From: Bordetella genomosp. 10
Lineage (GTDB): Bacteria; Pseudomonadota; Gammaproteobacteria; Burkholderiales; Burkholderiaceae_B
DNA length: 64,000 nt
Assembly: GCF_002261225.1 (NCBI RefSeq)
Contig: NZ_NEVM01000005.1
Span: forward strand, 992,001 to 1,056,000
Direction of reading: 5' to 3'
Part shown: piece after piece, positions 44,654-53,328 of the stretch
Position numbering within the stretch: position 1 is the first letter of the stretch
Layout: every line of letters starts with the position of its first letter
Notes under the pieces: generated by a model
Databases searched by the model: none
What the model saw: only the letters and a program-made list of their open reading frames with translations
Told to the model about the DNA's origin: nothing
Position numbers and translations under genes: made by a program

Positions 44654-45409
44654 ATGGATTACACCGATGGAGTGGTCATGGTCACGGGCGGTGCATCGGG
44701 CATCGGCCTGGCGGTGGCGCGCGGCCTGTTGGACGAAGGCTGGAAGGTATTGATCGCCGACCGCTCGCCCGAAGCGCTGGAGGCGGCGCGCGCCGACCTG
44801 CCCGACGGACGCGCGCGCTGCGTCCGCCTGGACGTCACCAGCGACGACGACGTGGCCGCGGCCCTGGATGACTGCGAACGCAGCTTCGGTCCCCTGGCGG
44901 GCCTGGTGAACTCGGCCGGCATCGGACGCGACGTGCCCTTTCTCGAAACCGATACCGCGCTGTTGCGCCAGATCCTGGAAGTGAACCTGGTGGGGACCTT
45001 CGTCGCCGGACGGCACGCCGCGCTGCGCATGCGCGAGCGCCGCCGCGGCGCCATCGTCAACGTCGCCTCGGTGTCGGGCCTGCGCGGCAACCTGGGACGC
45101 GCCGCCTACGGCGCCTCCAAGGGCGGCGTGGTGACGCTGACCCAGGTCATGGCCGTCGAACTGGCGGAGCTGGGCATCCGCGTCAACGGCGTGGCGCCTG
45201 GTCCCATCGAGACGCCGCTGGTCAGCCGCATGCATACCGACGCGGCGCGCTCCCGCTGGATCGCCGCGGTCCCGCAGAAGCGCTACGCCGCGCCGGAGGA
45301 GCTATGCGGCACGGTGGCCTGGCTGCTCGACGACGACCGCTCGGGCTTCGTCACGGGACAGACCATCAGCGTCGACGGCGGCTTCATGGCGGGCGGACTG
45401 ATCCCCTGA
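44654..45409 (+). CDS. Short-chain dehydrogenase/reductase
   Basis: A 251-residue classical SDR. The NAD(P) loop is TGGASGIGLAVARGL (TGxxxGxG), NSAGIG follows beta-4, the catalytic Ser is in VNVASVSGLRGN, and YGASK is the YxxxK pair. The C-terminal VTGQTISVDGGF block is standard. An aspartate in VLIADRS at the end of beta-2 favours NAD over NADP. AAGGAGGAG precedes the ATG. It is divergent from TRAP system 1 and may act on the imported acid or its derivative. Confidence 0.92.
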   Translation: MDYTDGVVMVTGGASGIGLAVARGLLDEGWKVLIADRSPEALEAARADLPDGRARCVRLDVTSDDDVAAALDDCERSFGPLAGLVNSAGIGRDVPFLETDTALLRQILEVNLVGTFVAGRHAALRMRERRRGAIVNVASVSGLRGNLGRAAYGASKGGVVTLTQVMAVELAELGIRVNGVAPGPIETPLVSRMHTDAARSRWIAAVPQKRYAAPEELCGTVAWLLDDDRSGFVTGQTISVDGGFMAGGLIP

Positions 45410-45635
45410 TGTCCTGAACCACCACTCCGTCCCCGGCCCCGACTTATCCCCAGTTTTTGTGGACAACCCTTGGGATAGTCGTCTGGCAAGACGGTCAAAT
45501 CCCTTTTGCGTCAAGGACTTGGACCTGGCGGGCAAGCGCGGCGCCAACCGCGCCCGCGCGCTGCCCAGGCAACGTCGGACACGCCGGGGACGGAAGGTTC
45601 ATGCTAGATTTCGGTTCGCCCAAGCCGAGAAACCC
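45410..45635. other. Spacer between SDR and IMPase-like genes
   Basis: 226 nt, no gene seen. It contains a pair of inverted DnaA-box-like 9-mers (listed separately). No strong T-run terminator follows the SDR gene. Confidence 0.5.
45444..45466. promoter_or_regulatory. Inverted pair of DnaA-box-like 9-mers
   Basis: TTATCCCCA (45444-45452) and TGTGGACAA (45458-45466; TTGTCCACA on the other strand), each one base from TTATCCACA, facing each other over 5 nt. Possibly a DnaA-binding site outside the origin. Confidence 0.4.
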
Positions 45636-46499
45636 ATGATCCGAACGTTCAGCCGCGAGGAAATCCGACGCGTGGCCGCCATCCTGGCCGAGGCCGCCGA
45701 CGCGGAAATCCTGCCGCGTTTCCGCCATCTTGCCGCCGATGCGGTGCGCGCCAAGAGCTCGCCCCAGGACCTCGTCACCGACGCCGACGAAGCCGCCGAG
45801 CGGTTCATCGGCGAGCGCCTGGGACGCCTGTATCCCGGCGCGGTCATCCTCGGCGAGGAAGCCTGTTCGCGCAATCCCGCGCTGCTCAACGTGTGGATAG
45901 ACGCCGAGCTGGCCTTCGTCATCGATCCGATAGACGGCACGCGCAACTACGTCGCCGGCCTGCCCTTGTTCGGCGTCATGGTGGGCGTGGTCAGCCGCGG
46001 CGAGATCGTGGCCGGCGTCATCTACGACCCCATGGGCCGCGACAGGGCCATGGCCCTGCGCGGCGAGGGCGCCTGGCTGGAAGACGCGCAAGGCCGGCAG
46101 ACGCCGCTGGCCGTGGCCGCGCCGGTGCCCGTCGAGGAGATGGTCGGGCTGATCGCCACCCAGCACCTGGAGCCGCCGCTGCGCGGCATCGTCCATCGGA
46201 ACATGGCGCGCCTGGCCCTGGCCAATACCCTGCATTGCTCGGCGCACGAATACCGCATGATCGCCGGCGGCCACGCCCACGTCCTGCTGTACGGCCAGAT
46301 CATGCCCTGGGACCACGTGGCGGGCTGGCTGCTGCACCATGAAGCGGGCGGCTATTGCGCCCATTTCGACGGCTCGCCCTACAAGCCCACGCACCGCTCG
46401 GGCGGCCTGCTCTACGCGCCCGACGCCGGCAGTTGGAAGGTGGCGCGCCAGGCCCTTTTGGAAGAAGCCGCGCCGGAGGCCCGAGCGCCGGAAGCCTGA
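45636..46499 (+). CDS. Inositol-monophosphatase-family phosphatase
   Basis: A 287-residue member of the IMPase/FIG superfamily of Mg2+-dependent, lithium-sensitive phosphatases. Metal-site motifs are present: QDLVTDADEAAE, the GEE of AVILGEEA, FVIDPIDGTRNYVAGLPLFG, and MPWDHVAGWLLHHEAGG as the WDxAAG-type C-terminal motif. Possible substrates are inositol phosphate, CysQ-type adenosine phosphates or fructose bisphosphate. The next gene is a serine acetyltransferase, so a CysQ-like role in sulfur assimilation is possible but unproven. A longer upstream reading frame was rejected because it crosses non-coding DNA. Confidence 0.88.
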   Translation: MIRTFSREEIRRVAAILAEAADAEILPRFRHLAADAVRAKSSPQDLVTDADEAAERFIGERLGRLYPGAVILGEEACSRNPALLNVWIDAELAFVIDPIDGTRNYVAGLPLFGVMVGVVSRGEIVAGVIYDPMGRDRAMALRGEGAWLEDAQGRQTPLAVAAPVPVEEMVGLIATQHLEPPLRGIVHRNMARLALANTLHCSAHEYRMIAGGHAHVLLYGQIMPWDHVAGWLLHHEAGGYCAHFDGSPYKPTHRSGGLLYAPDAGSWKVARQALLEEAAPEARAPEA

Positions 46500-46614
46500 G
46501 CGCCCGCGCCCCTTCCTGTCACCCTGTCCCCCGCGCGGGCATTGCCTGCAAAGCGCCTGCGAACGGGTTACAACTACGGGAATATCCTTATCTATCGAGT
46601 TTCAAGCGACCGCC

Positions 46615-47565
46615 ATGAATGCCCCCATGAATCCCAAGGCCATCACCTGGAACCTGGGCGACATCGTCGCCGAACTGCGCACCGTGCGCACCGAATGGCG
46701 CGAACCGCTGGGCCGGCTGCGCCGCGACCATAGCGGCGGGCGCGAATTTCCCTCGCAGGAAAGCCTGCGCCAGATCATCAAGGACCTCTGCGGCGCCCTC
46801 TTTCCCATGCGCCTGGGCCCCATCGACCTGCGCGAGGAAACCGAGGACTTCTATGTCGGCCACACCATAGGCGCGGCGCTCGACGCCCTGATGCACCAGG
46901 TGCGGCTGGAGCTGAACTACATGGAGCGCCATCGCCGCCCCGAGGCCGCGGAAATCGAACAGCGCGCCAGCGACATCGTGCGCGCGTTCGGCGCCGCGCT
47001 GCCCGCCGTGCGCCGCATGCTGGACGCCGACGTCATCGCCGCCTACCAGGGCGACCCGGCCGCGCGCAGCGTCGATGAAGTGCTGCTGTGCTACCCCGGC
47101 GTGATCGCCATGATCCATCATCGCCTGGCCCACGTCCTGAACAAGCTGGGCGTGCCGCTGCTGGCGCGCATCGTGGCCGAGATCGCGCATGCCGATACGG
47201 GCATCGACATCCACCCGGCCGCCACCATCGGCCGCAGCTTCTTCATCGACCACGGCACCGGCGTGGTGATCGGCGAGACGGCCATCATCGGCGACCGCGT
47301 GCGCCTCTACCAGATGGTCACGCTGGGCGCCAAGCGCTTCCCGCCCGGCGAAAACGGCGAACTGAAGAAAGGCCTGCCGCGCCACCCGATCCTGGAGGAC
47401 GACGTCGTCGTCTATGCCGGCGCCACCATCCTGGGCCGCACCACCATCGGCCGCGGCTCGGTCATCGGCGGCAACGTCTGGATCACGCACGACGTCCCGC
47501 CCGGCAGCAACGTGACGCAGGCCGGCACGCTCAACGCCGCGCCCGACGCCGGCTGCGGCGGCTGA
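46615..47565 (+). CDS. Serine O-acetyltransferase, EpsC type
   Basis: A 316-residue left-handed beta-helix acetyltransferase. It makes O-acetylserine from serine and acetyl-CoA, the first step of cysteine synthesis. The helical N-terminal 150 residues are followed by GIDIHPAATIGRSFFIDHGT, VVIGETAIIGDRVRLYQMVT and AGATILGRTTIGRGSVIGGN, the hexapeptide repeats with catalytic HGTG. The extended N-terminus and RFPPGENGELKKGLPRHP insertion fit the EpsC/SrpH branch rather than short CysE. It lies 115 nt after the IMPase gene and 5 nt before the sirtuin gene. Confidence 0.92.
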   Translation: MNAPMNPKAITWNLGDIVAELRTVRTEWREPLGRLRRDHSGGREFPSQESLRQIIKDLCGALFPMRLGPIDLREETEDFYVGHTIGAALDALMHQVRLELNYMERHRRPEAAEIEQRASDIVRAFGAALPAVRRMLDADVIAAYQGDPAARSVDEVLLCYPGVIAMIHHRLAHVLNKLGVPLLARIVAEIAHADTGIDIHPAATIGRSFFIDHGTGVVIGETAIIGDRVRLYQMVTLGAKRFPPGENGELKKGLPRHPILEDDVVVYAGATILGRTTIGRGSVIGGNVWITHDVPPGSNVTQAGTLNAAPDAGCGG

Positions 47566-47570
47566 ACGCG

Positions 47571-48395
47571 ATGCCGGGCGACGTACTGGCCCTGCGCGAT
47601 TTCGTGGCGGCGCATCCGCGCCTGTTCGTGCTCACGGGCGCGGGCTGCAGCACCGGCTCGGGCATCCCCGACTACCGCGACGACGAAGGCGCCTGGAAGC
47701 GGCGTCCGCCCATCCAGTACCGCACGTTCATGGACGACACGGTGGCGCGGTCGCGCTACTGGGCGCGCGGCATGATAGGGTGGCGCGCGTTCGGCCACGC
47801 CGCGCCCAACGCGGCGCACCGGGCGCTGGCGGCCATGGAGCGGCAGGGACGCTACACCCTGCTGGTCACGCAGAACGTCGATGGCCTGCACGAGGCCGCC
47901 GGCGCGCGCGAAGTCGTCGACCTGCACGGACGCATGGACCGCGTGGTCTGCACGCAATGCGGCCATCTGCTGCCGCGCCGGCAGATGCAGCAATGGCTGG
48001 AAGAGGCCAATCCCGGCTGGCTGCACCTGCACGCGGAAGACGCGCCGGATGGCGACGCGGATCTGGAGCACGAGGATTTTTCCCGTTTCCAGGTGCCGCC
48101 CTGTCCGGTGTGCGGCGGCATCCTGAAGCCCGACGTCGTGTTCTTCGGCGAGACCGTGCCGCGCGATCGCGTGGAACGCGCCAATGCCGCGCTGGACCGC
48201 TCCAGCGCGGTGCTGGTCGTCGGCTCGTCGCTGATGGTCTATTCGGGCTACCGCTTCGTCGCGGCGGCCTCGCGCGCCGGCCTGCCCATCGCCGCGGTCA
48301 ACCTGGGCAGGACGCGGGCCGACGCCATGCTCGCGCTGAAAGTCGAACAGCCCTGCGCCGACGCGCTGTCCGCGCTGGTCGCCGCCCTGGACTGA
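47571..48395 (+). CDS. Sir2-family NAD-dependent protein deacylase
   Basis: A 274-residue sirtuin. NAD-binding motifs are LTGAGCSTGSGIPDYRD and TQNVDGLHEAAG, the catalytic His is in VVDLHGRMD, and the zinc cysteines are in VCTQCGHLL and PPCPVCGGIL. The segment between the two cysteine pairs is long (about 50 residues, acidic). LVVGSSLMVYSGY is the late Rossmann strand. This fits class II/SIRT4-like bacterial sirtuins. It begins 5 nt after the acetyltransferase stop, so the two are probably one operon; it converges on the PPC genes. Confidence 0.93.
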   Translation: MPGDVLALRDFVAAHPRLFVLTGAGCSTGSGIPDYRDDEGAWKRRPPIQYRTFMDDTVARSRYWARGMIGWRAFGHAAPNAAHRALAAMERQGRYTLLVTQNVDGLHEAAGAREVVDLHGRMDRVVCTQCGHLLPRRQMQQWLEEANPGWLHLHAEDAPDGDADLEHEDFSRFQVPPCPVCGGILKPDVVFFGETVPRDRVERANAALDRSSAVLVVGSSLMVYSGYRFVAAASRAGLPIAAVNLGRTRADAMLALKVEQPCADALSALVAALD

Positions 48396-48417
48396 GGCGG
48401 CGCCGGCGCGTCTTGCG

Positions 48418-48798
48418 CTATTCCCCCACCCATTCCTCCAGCACGGCCTCGAAGGTCATGCAGACCGGATTGCGGCCGGAGACGAAGCGGCCCGCGTGCA
48501 CGGCGCCGGCGGGATCGACGACGATGCCGCTCAGGCGCGCCACGGCCGCGCCGCCGGCATCCAGCGCCACCTCCCCGCATAAGGTCAGCACCTCCACCGC
48601 CGGGCCCGGCAGCTCTTCCACGGCGCCGCCCGCGCTTTCCAGGCTGGCCTGCGCCAGGCTGCCCAGGCTGCCGCGCACCATCGCGCGCGCGAAGCCGTGC
48701 GCCAGGCACAGTTTCTCGATGCTTTGCACCAGGTCTTCGTTCGGCCGCAGGCGCGCATAGACGAGGCGCCCGGTATGGCCATGCTCAATGGTCGGCAT
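48418..48798 (-). CDS. PPC-domain (DUF296) protein, short copy
   Basis: A 126-residue single-domain protein of the PPC/DUF296 family, which forms trimers and in bacteria lacks AT-hooks. Blocks seen are RLVYARLRPNEDLVQSIEKL, CLAHGFARAMVRGSLGSL and VEVLTLCGEVALD. It overlaps the 3' end of the next PPC gene by 14 nt. Last gene of the IclR-linked operon. Function unknown. Confidence 0.82.
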   Translation of the reverse strand: MPTIEHGHTGRLVYARLRPNEDLVQSIEKLCLAHGFARAMVRGSLGSLAQASLESAGGAVEELPGPAVEVLTLCGEVALDAGGAAVARLSGIVVDPAGAVHAGRFVSGRNPVCMTFEAVLEEWVGE

Positions 48799-49372
48799 GG
48801 GGATCTCCCTTCGGTTCCGGTTGGAACACCGCGAGCTGGATGTGAGGATCGTAGCGGCGGGTAAGCCGCGTGGATCCCAGGACGTGAACGTAGGCGACGC
48901 AGCCGCCCGGACCGATCACGCATTGTTCGGTCAGCAGATGGCCGCCGATCAGGCGCCCCTCCGCGTCGACCAGCAAACCATGGCAATGCAGCAGCGGCGC
49001 GCCGCGCTCGTCCTCGCCCAGGGTGGCGCCCGCGCCGATCAGGCGCAGGTCCCTGCCCACCATGATGGGCGAGGTATAGGCGATGACCTGCGCGATGTCC
49101 GGCATGGGACGGGCCAGGCAATACGCGCCGCGGGTGAAGTGCCCGTCCAGCAGATTGATGGCGCACGCCGTCACGCCGCGTTCGCGCAGGACCGGGACCA
49201 GCGCCTCGTACAGGGTGCTGCCCGCCGGCAGCGCCAGCCGCAAGGCCGGCGCGCCGGGATTCTCCACGCTGGTCCAGCGCGTGGCCGGCATGGGTCCCGG
49301 ATGCCGCAGCATGCGCACGGGCGGCAGCTCATCCTCGCGGGACGCCGAATGGTTCGCGGAAACGGTCTTCAT
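48785..49372 (-). CDS. PPC-domain (DUF296) protein, long copy
   Basis: A 195-residue protein with the PPC fold in residues about 40-185: LRLALPAGSTLYEALVPVLR, GVTACAINLLDGHFTRGAYC, APLLHCHGLLVDAEGRLIGG and VIGPGGCVAYVHVLG. The His pair in LLHCHG and the histidine-rich C-terminus (KGDPHADH) might bind metal. Its ATG overlaps the acyl-CoA ligase stop (ATGA), and it overlaps the short PPC gene. The two could form a hetero-oligomer; this is inference. Confidence 0.8.
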   Translation of the reverse strand: MKTVSANHSASREDELPPVRMLRHPGPMPATRWTSVENPGAPALRLALPAGSTLYEALVPVLRERGVTACAINLLDGHFTRGAYCLARPMPDIAQVIAYTSPIMVGRDLRLIGAGATLGEDERGAPLLHCHGLLVDAEGRLIGGHLLTEQCVIGPGGCVAYVHVLGSTRLTRRYDPHIQLAVFQPEPKGDPHADH

Positions 49373-51165
49373 GACAGGCACCCCCGTTCGCGCAAGGCCT
49401 CGCGCACCAGCGTCTTGGTGATCTTGCCGTAGCCGGAGCGCGGCAGCGCGTCCCAGAAGAAGACCCGGCGCGGCAGCTTGTAGCGCGCCAGGCAGCCTTC
49501 CAGCCAACCCATCATGGCGGTTTCGTCGATGGCCTGGCCGGGGCGCGGCACGCACACCATGATGCCGACCTCGCCCCAGGTGGGATCGGGCACGCCCACC
49601 ACCGCGACTTCCGCCACGGCGGGATGCGCCAGCACCTTTTCCTCGATCTCGCGCGGATAGACGTTGGAGCCGCCGGAGATGTACATGTCCGACGCGCGGC
49701 CGGTGATGTAGACGAAGCCCTCCGCGTCCATATGGCCGAGGTCGCCGGTGCGGAACCAGCCGTTGCGGAAGGCCTTGGCGTTGGCCTCGGGATTGTTGTA
49801 GTAGCCGGCGAAGACCGCGGGGCCGCACACGCATATCTCGCCCTGCTCGCCCGGCGCCACCTCGTTGCCGTCCTCGTCCTGGATGGAAACCTGCATGGCC
49901 GTGCGCGCGTAGCCGCAGGTGCCGACGCGGGCGGCGGCGTCGTCCTGTATCCGGTGCAGGGCAGGCGGCAGGACGGTGATGTTGCCGGTGACCTCGCCCA
50001 GGCCGAAATACTGGACCAGCACCGGTCCCAGCTTTTCCAGCGCGCGCTTCTGGTCCTCGCGATACATGGGCGCGCCGGCATAGATGACGTAGCGCAGCGA
50101 CCCGTGGTCGTGCGCGTCCACGGCGGGATGCTCCACCAGCATCTTGACGATGGTCGGCACCGTGAACATGTTGGTGACGCGGTGCTCGCTCACCAGCCGC
50201 CACAGCCTGTCGGCGTCGAAGCGGCCGTCCGGCGGCAACACCGTGGCGGCCGCGCGCGCCACCTGGGTCAGCAGATGAATGCCGGCGCCGTGCGACAGCG
50301 GCGCCACGGCCATGCTGACGTCGTTTTCCGTGGTCCCCGGCATGAGGTCGCACAGGTGGTTGGTGATGACGAAGCCCATCTGCCCATGGGTCAGCACGCC
50401 GGCCTTGGGACGCCCGGTGGTGCCGGAGGTGAAGAAGAACCAGCAGGGGTCGTCGTATTCGACGTCGGCGTTGCGGAACGGAGCCGGGGTCGTGGATTGG
50501 GATACGGCCGTGGCGGCATCAGCCGTGGCATCAGTGGCGGTATCCGTGGCATCGTTCGCGGCGTCGTCGGCATATGCCGTCTCGCCCAGGCCGAAATCGC
50601 CGGGGCCGATGCGCAACAGCACCTCCAGCCCCGGCAGCGCCTCGGCCATGGCCCGCGCGTGGCCGGGGAAATCCGCATGGCAGATGACCGCGCGCGCGCC
50701 CGAGGCCTGCGCCAGGTAGGCCGCCTCGTCCGGCGCGATGCGGAAGTTGGTCGGCACCCACACCGCGCCCAGCCGGAAGGCCGCGAACATGGTCTCGACG
50801 AAGGCCGCGCAGTTCTTCGAATGCACCAGCACGCGGTCGCCCTTGCCTATGCCCCGGCCGGCGAGATGCCGGGCCAGCGCGTCGACCCGGGCATCCAGCG
50901 TGCGCCACGTGACGATCCGGCGATCCAGGATCAGGGCGGGCCGCGCCGGAAAGCGGCGCGCGGCCTGGGTCAGCCAATACGCCAGGTTCATGACGCGGCG
51001 CGAGACCGGCGCGACACCGCCCGCGGGCGCGGAAGCTGTCGTGCTCGCCGGCGTCGCCGCATTCGCCGCATTCGCCCCGTTCACCGCGTTTGCAGTGCCC
51101 GCGGCGTCCACCGCATCCGCGGACCGGGCAACCCCTTTGCTATCCACCATCCCCACGCCGTTCAT
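49369..51165 (-). CDS. Acyl-CoA synthetase (AMP-binding) with low-complexity inserts
   Basis: A 598-residue ANL-superfamily ligase that activates a carboxylic acid to acyl-AMP and then acyl-CoA. Motifs are FFFTSGTTGRPKAGVLTHGQ (A3), YFGLGEVTGNI (A5), WFRTGDLGHMDAEGFVYITG (A7) and the C-terminal RSGYGKITKTLVRE lysine (A10). Two low-complexity regions are odd: residues 1-55, rich in Ala/Asn/Thr, and a segment near residues 200-225 built of ATD/ATA-type repeats just before A3. The ATG overlaps the thiolase stop as ATGA, supporting this start despite the extension. Substrate unknown; TRAP import nearby suggests an organic acid. Confidence 0.9.
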   Translation of the reverse strand: MNGVGMVDSKGVARSADAVDAAGTANAVNGANAANAATPASTTASAPAGGVAPVSRRVMNLAYWLTQAARRFPARPALILDRRIVTWRTLDARVDALARHLAGRGIGKGDRVLVHSKNCAAFVETMFAAFRLGAVWVPTNFRIAPDEAAYLAQASGARAVICHADFPGHARAMAEALPGLEVLLRIGPGDFGLGETAYADDAANDATDTATDATADAATAVSQSTTPAPFRNADVEYDDPCWFFFTSGTTGRPKAGVLTHGQMGFVITNHLCDLMPGTTENDVSMAVAPLSHGAGIHLLTQVARAAATVLPPDGRFDADRLWRLVSEHRVTNMFTVPTIVKMLVEHPAVDAHDHGSLRYVIYAGAPMYREDQKRALEKLGPVLVQYFGLGEVTGNITVLPPALHRIQDDAAARVGTCGYARTAMQVSIQDEDGNEVAPGEQGEICVCGPAVFAGYYNNPEANAKAFRNGWFRTGDLGHMDAEGFVYITGRASDMYISGGSNVYPREIEEKVLAHPAVAEVAVVGVPDPTWGEVGIMVCVPRPGQAIDETAMMGWLEGCLARYKLPRRVFFWDALPRSGYGKITKTLVREALRERGCLS

Positions 51166-52334
51166 CGTTGCCGCTCCAGGATGCTGACGTAATTGGCGAC
51201 CGCCGCGCCGCCCATGTTGAACACGCCCGCCAGCCGCGCATCCGGGATCTGCATGTCGCCGGCTTCGCGCATCAACTGCATGCAGGCCATGACGTGCATG
51301 GACACGCCGGTGGCGCCGACGGGATGCCCCTTGGCCTTGAGCCCGCCGGACGGATTCACGGGCAGCCTGCCGCCCTTCTCGGTCCAGCCTTCGCGCACGG
51401 CCTTGTAGCCTTCGCCGGGCGCGGTCAGGCCCATGGCCTCGTATTCGATGAGTTCGGCGATGGTGAAGCAGTCGTGGGTTTCGACCAGGTCCAGGTCGTC
51501 CAGCGTCAGGCCCGCGTCGGCCAGGGCGCCGCGCCAGGCCCGCGCCGCGCCCTCGAACGCGATGGGATCGCGCCGGCTGAGCGGCAGGATGTCGTTGACC
51601 TGCCGGCGCGCGCGAAAGCCCACGGCGCGCGCCAGGCCCGCCGCCACGTCGCTGGACGCCAGGACCAGCGCGGCCGCGCCGTCCGACACCAGCGAACAAT
51701 CCGTGCGCCGCAGGGGCGGCGCGACATAAGGATTCTTTTCGGAAACGGTGTTGCAGAAGTCCACGCCCAGGTCCTTGCGGATCTGCGCATAGGGATTGGC
51801 GACGCCGTTGCGGTGGTTCTTGGCGGCGATGCGCGCCAGCTCTTCCGAACGGTCGCCGTAACGGTCGAAATAGGTCTGGGCGATGCGGCCGAACACGCCC
51901 GCGAAGCCGCCCTCGATATCGGCTTCCTCGCGCCGGTAGCTGGCGTTGAGCAGGATATCGCCGATTTCGCGCCCGGGCCGCGAGGTCATTTTCTCGGCGC
52001 CCACCACCAGCGCGACGCGGCCGCGGCCGGCCTCGATGAAATCCATGGCGGCGTAGAGCGCCGCCGAGCCGGTGGCGCAGGCGTTTTCCAGGCGATTGGC
52101 CGGCACGTAGGCCAGGCGCGGATCCGCCAGCGCGACCAGGGCGCCCTGGAAATCCTGTTTCTGGAAACCGCTGTTCATGACGCCGACGTAGATGCCGTCG
52201 ACGGCGTCGCTGGCAACGCCAGCGTGCTCCAGGGCTTGCAGCGATACGCGGGCCATCAGGCTCTCGGTATCCGGGTCGTCCAATTTGCCGAACGGAATGT
52301 GGGACCACCCCACGATGACGGCGCGATCAGGCAT
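51162..52334 (-). CDS. Thiolase of the SCP-x/lipid-transfer type
   Basis: A 390-residue thiolase-superfamily protein. The nucleophile Cys is in RLENACATGSAAL, and the histidine motif is NPSGGLKAKGHPVGATG. The usual C-terminal CxGG catalytic block is replaced by FNMGGAAVANYVSILE, which marks the SCP-x-like branch rather than classical acetoacetyl-CoA thiolases. ETHDCFTIAELIEYEAMG is also typical of this branch. It probably cleaves a 3-oxoacyl-CoA made from the ligase product. GGAGGAG lies before the ATG. First enzyme gene after iclR, 38 nt away. Confidence 0.9.
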   Translation of the reverse strand: MPDRAVIVGWSHIPFGKLDDPDTESLMARVSLQALEHAGVASDAVDGIYVGVMNSGFQKQDFQGALVALADPRLAYVPANRLENACATGSAALYAAMDFIEAGRGRVALVVGAEKMTSRPGREIGDILLNASYRREEADIEGGFAGVFGRIAQTYFDRYGDRSEELARIAAKNHRNGVANPYAQIRKDLGVDFCNTVSEKNPYVAPPLRRTDCSLVSDGAAALVLASSDVAAGLARAVGFRARRQVNDILPLSRRDPIAFEGAARAWRGALADAGLTLDDLDLVETHDCFTIAELIEYEAMGLTAPGEGYKAVREGWTEKGGRLPVNPSGGLKAKGHPVGATGVSMHVMACMQLMREAGDMQIPDARLAGVFNMGGAAVANYVSILERQR

Positions 52335-52372
52335 GGTTCATCTCCTCCATGGTTCATTCTTGCTCAAGGGTT

Positions 52373-53194
52373 CTACACGGTGCGGCGCGCGGGCGCATCC
52401 TTGCGCGGCGTGCTCGCGCCCTCGGCCAGGGCCTCCAGCTTTTTCGCTTCCCGGGACAACTGCTTGGCCAACTGGAATTGCCGCTCCTCGTCCAGCCGGC
52501 TCTCGATGGCCGCGATGCTGAGCGCGCCGGCCACCTGGCCGTCGGGGCCGCGCACGGGCACGCCGATGCCCCAGGAACCCGGCACGATCAGGCCGCGGTT
52601 GGCCGCGTAGCCCTGCGCGCGCGCTTCCTTCACCTGGGACCATAGCAAGGGCAGCGAATAATTGGGATAGCGCTGTTCGATCAGGGCCTCGTTCGCTTCC
52701 AGGCATTGCCGCACTTCGTCGTCGGGCAGCGCCGCCAGCATCGCCAGGCTGCCGGCGCCCACGCCCAGCGGATGGCGGTCGCCGGGCCGCAAGGCATGGG
52801 TCTTGAGGGGATAGTCGCCATCCACGCGCAGCACGCAGACCGCGAAGACGTGGCGGCGGATCGAAAAGAAGGCGGAGTCGCCGCAGTCGTGCGCGAGGCC
52901 GGCGACGGTGTCGGCGGCCAGCCGGCCCAGGCCATGGCGCTGCGCCGCGATATTACCCATGACGTGGCATTCGGGGCCGAGAAAGTAGCGGCGCGTGCCC
53001 GCGTCCTGCTCCAGCATGCCTTCGGCCACCAGCGCCGAAAGCAGGCGATGCACGGTGGGCTTGTTCAGGCCGGTGTCCCGCGTCAGGGCCAGCAGGCCGG
53101 CGCCGTCCTGCGCCGTGCGCGCCACGGCGCGCAGGACGCGCATGGCGCGCGCAATCGCCTGCGCGCCGTCGACCCGGGTTGGGGTATTGGCCAC
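52373..53194 (-). CDS. IclR-family transcriptional regulator
   Basis: A 273-residue regulator (284 if the ATG at 53227 is used). The N-terminal winged helix reads LALTRDTGLNKPTVHRLLSA, and the ligand domain has VGAGSLAMLAALPDDE, GLIVPGSWGIGVPVRGPDGQ and GALSIAAIESR. The GTG at 53194 is preferred because AGGAGACAGC precedes it, identical to the leader of the divergent dctP gene; the ATG at 53227 has only GAGGT and falls inside an operator-like dyad. It probably controls the thiolase operon and TRAP system 2. Confidence 0.92.
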   Translation of the reverse strand: MANTPTRVDGAQAIARAMRVLRAVARTAQDGAGLLALTRDTGLNKPTVHRLLSALVAEGMLEQDAGTRRYFLGPECHVMGNIAAQRHGLGRLAADTVAGLAHDCGDSAFFSIRRHVFAVCVLRVDGDYPLKTHALRPGDRHPLGVGAGSLAMLAALPDDEVRQCLEANEALIEQRYPNYSLPLLWSQVKEARAQGYAANRGLIVPGSWGIGVPVRGPDGQVAGALSIAAIESRLDEERQFQLAKQLSREAKKLEALAEGASTPRKDAPARRTV

Positions 53195-53220
53195 GCTGTC
53201 TCCTGTTTTACCTTCACGAT

Positions 53221-53237
53221 GGTCCATTATGTAGACC
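53221..53237. promoter_or_regulatory. Operator-like dyad A at the iclR start
   Basis: GGTCCATTATGTAGACC, 17 bp with GGTC/GACC arms. It overlaps the upstream iclR ATG and lies in the leader if the GTG start is used. It matches dyad B at 13 of 17 positions. Confidence 0.55.
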
Positions 53238-53328
53238 TCATGTTTTTCTAGGAAATTTATCGGTAGGGGAATTCTACTGCTTTCACTCGGAATATCAATG
53301 TGATTTAATAAGTCATCACGTTTGTTCT

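Noticed and set aside
45410..45635. Chromosomal origin at the DnaA-box-like pair
   Set aside because: Only two imperfect boxes occur. There is no A+T-rich unwinding element and no dnaA, dnaN, gyrB or rpmH.
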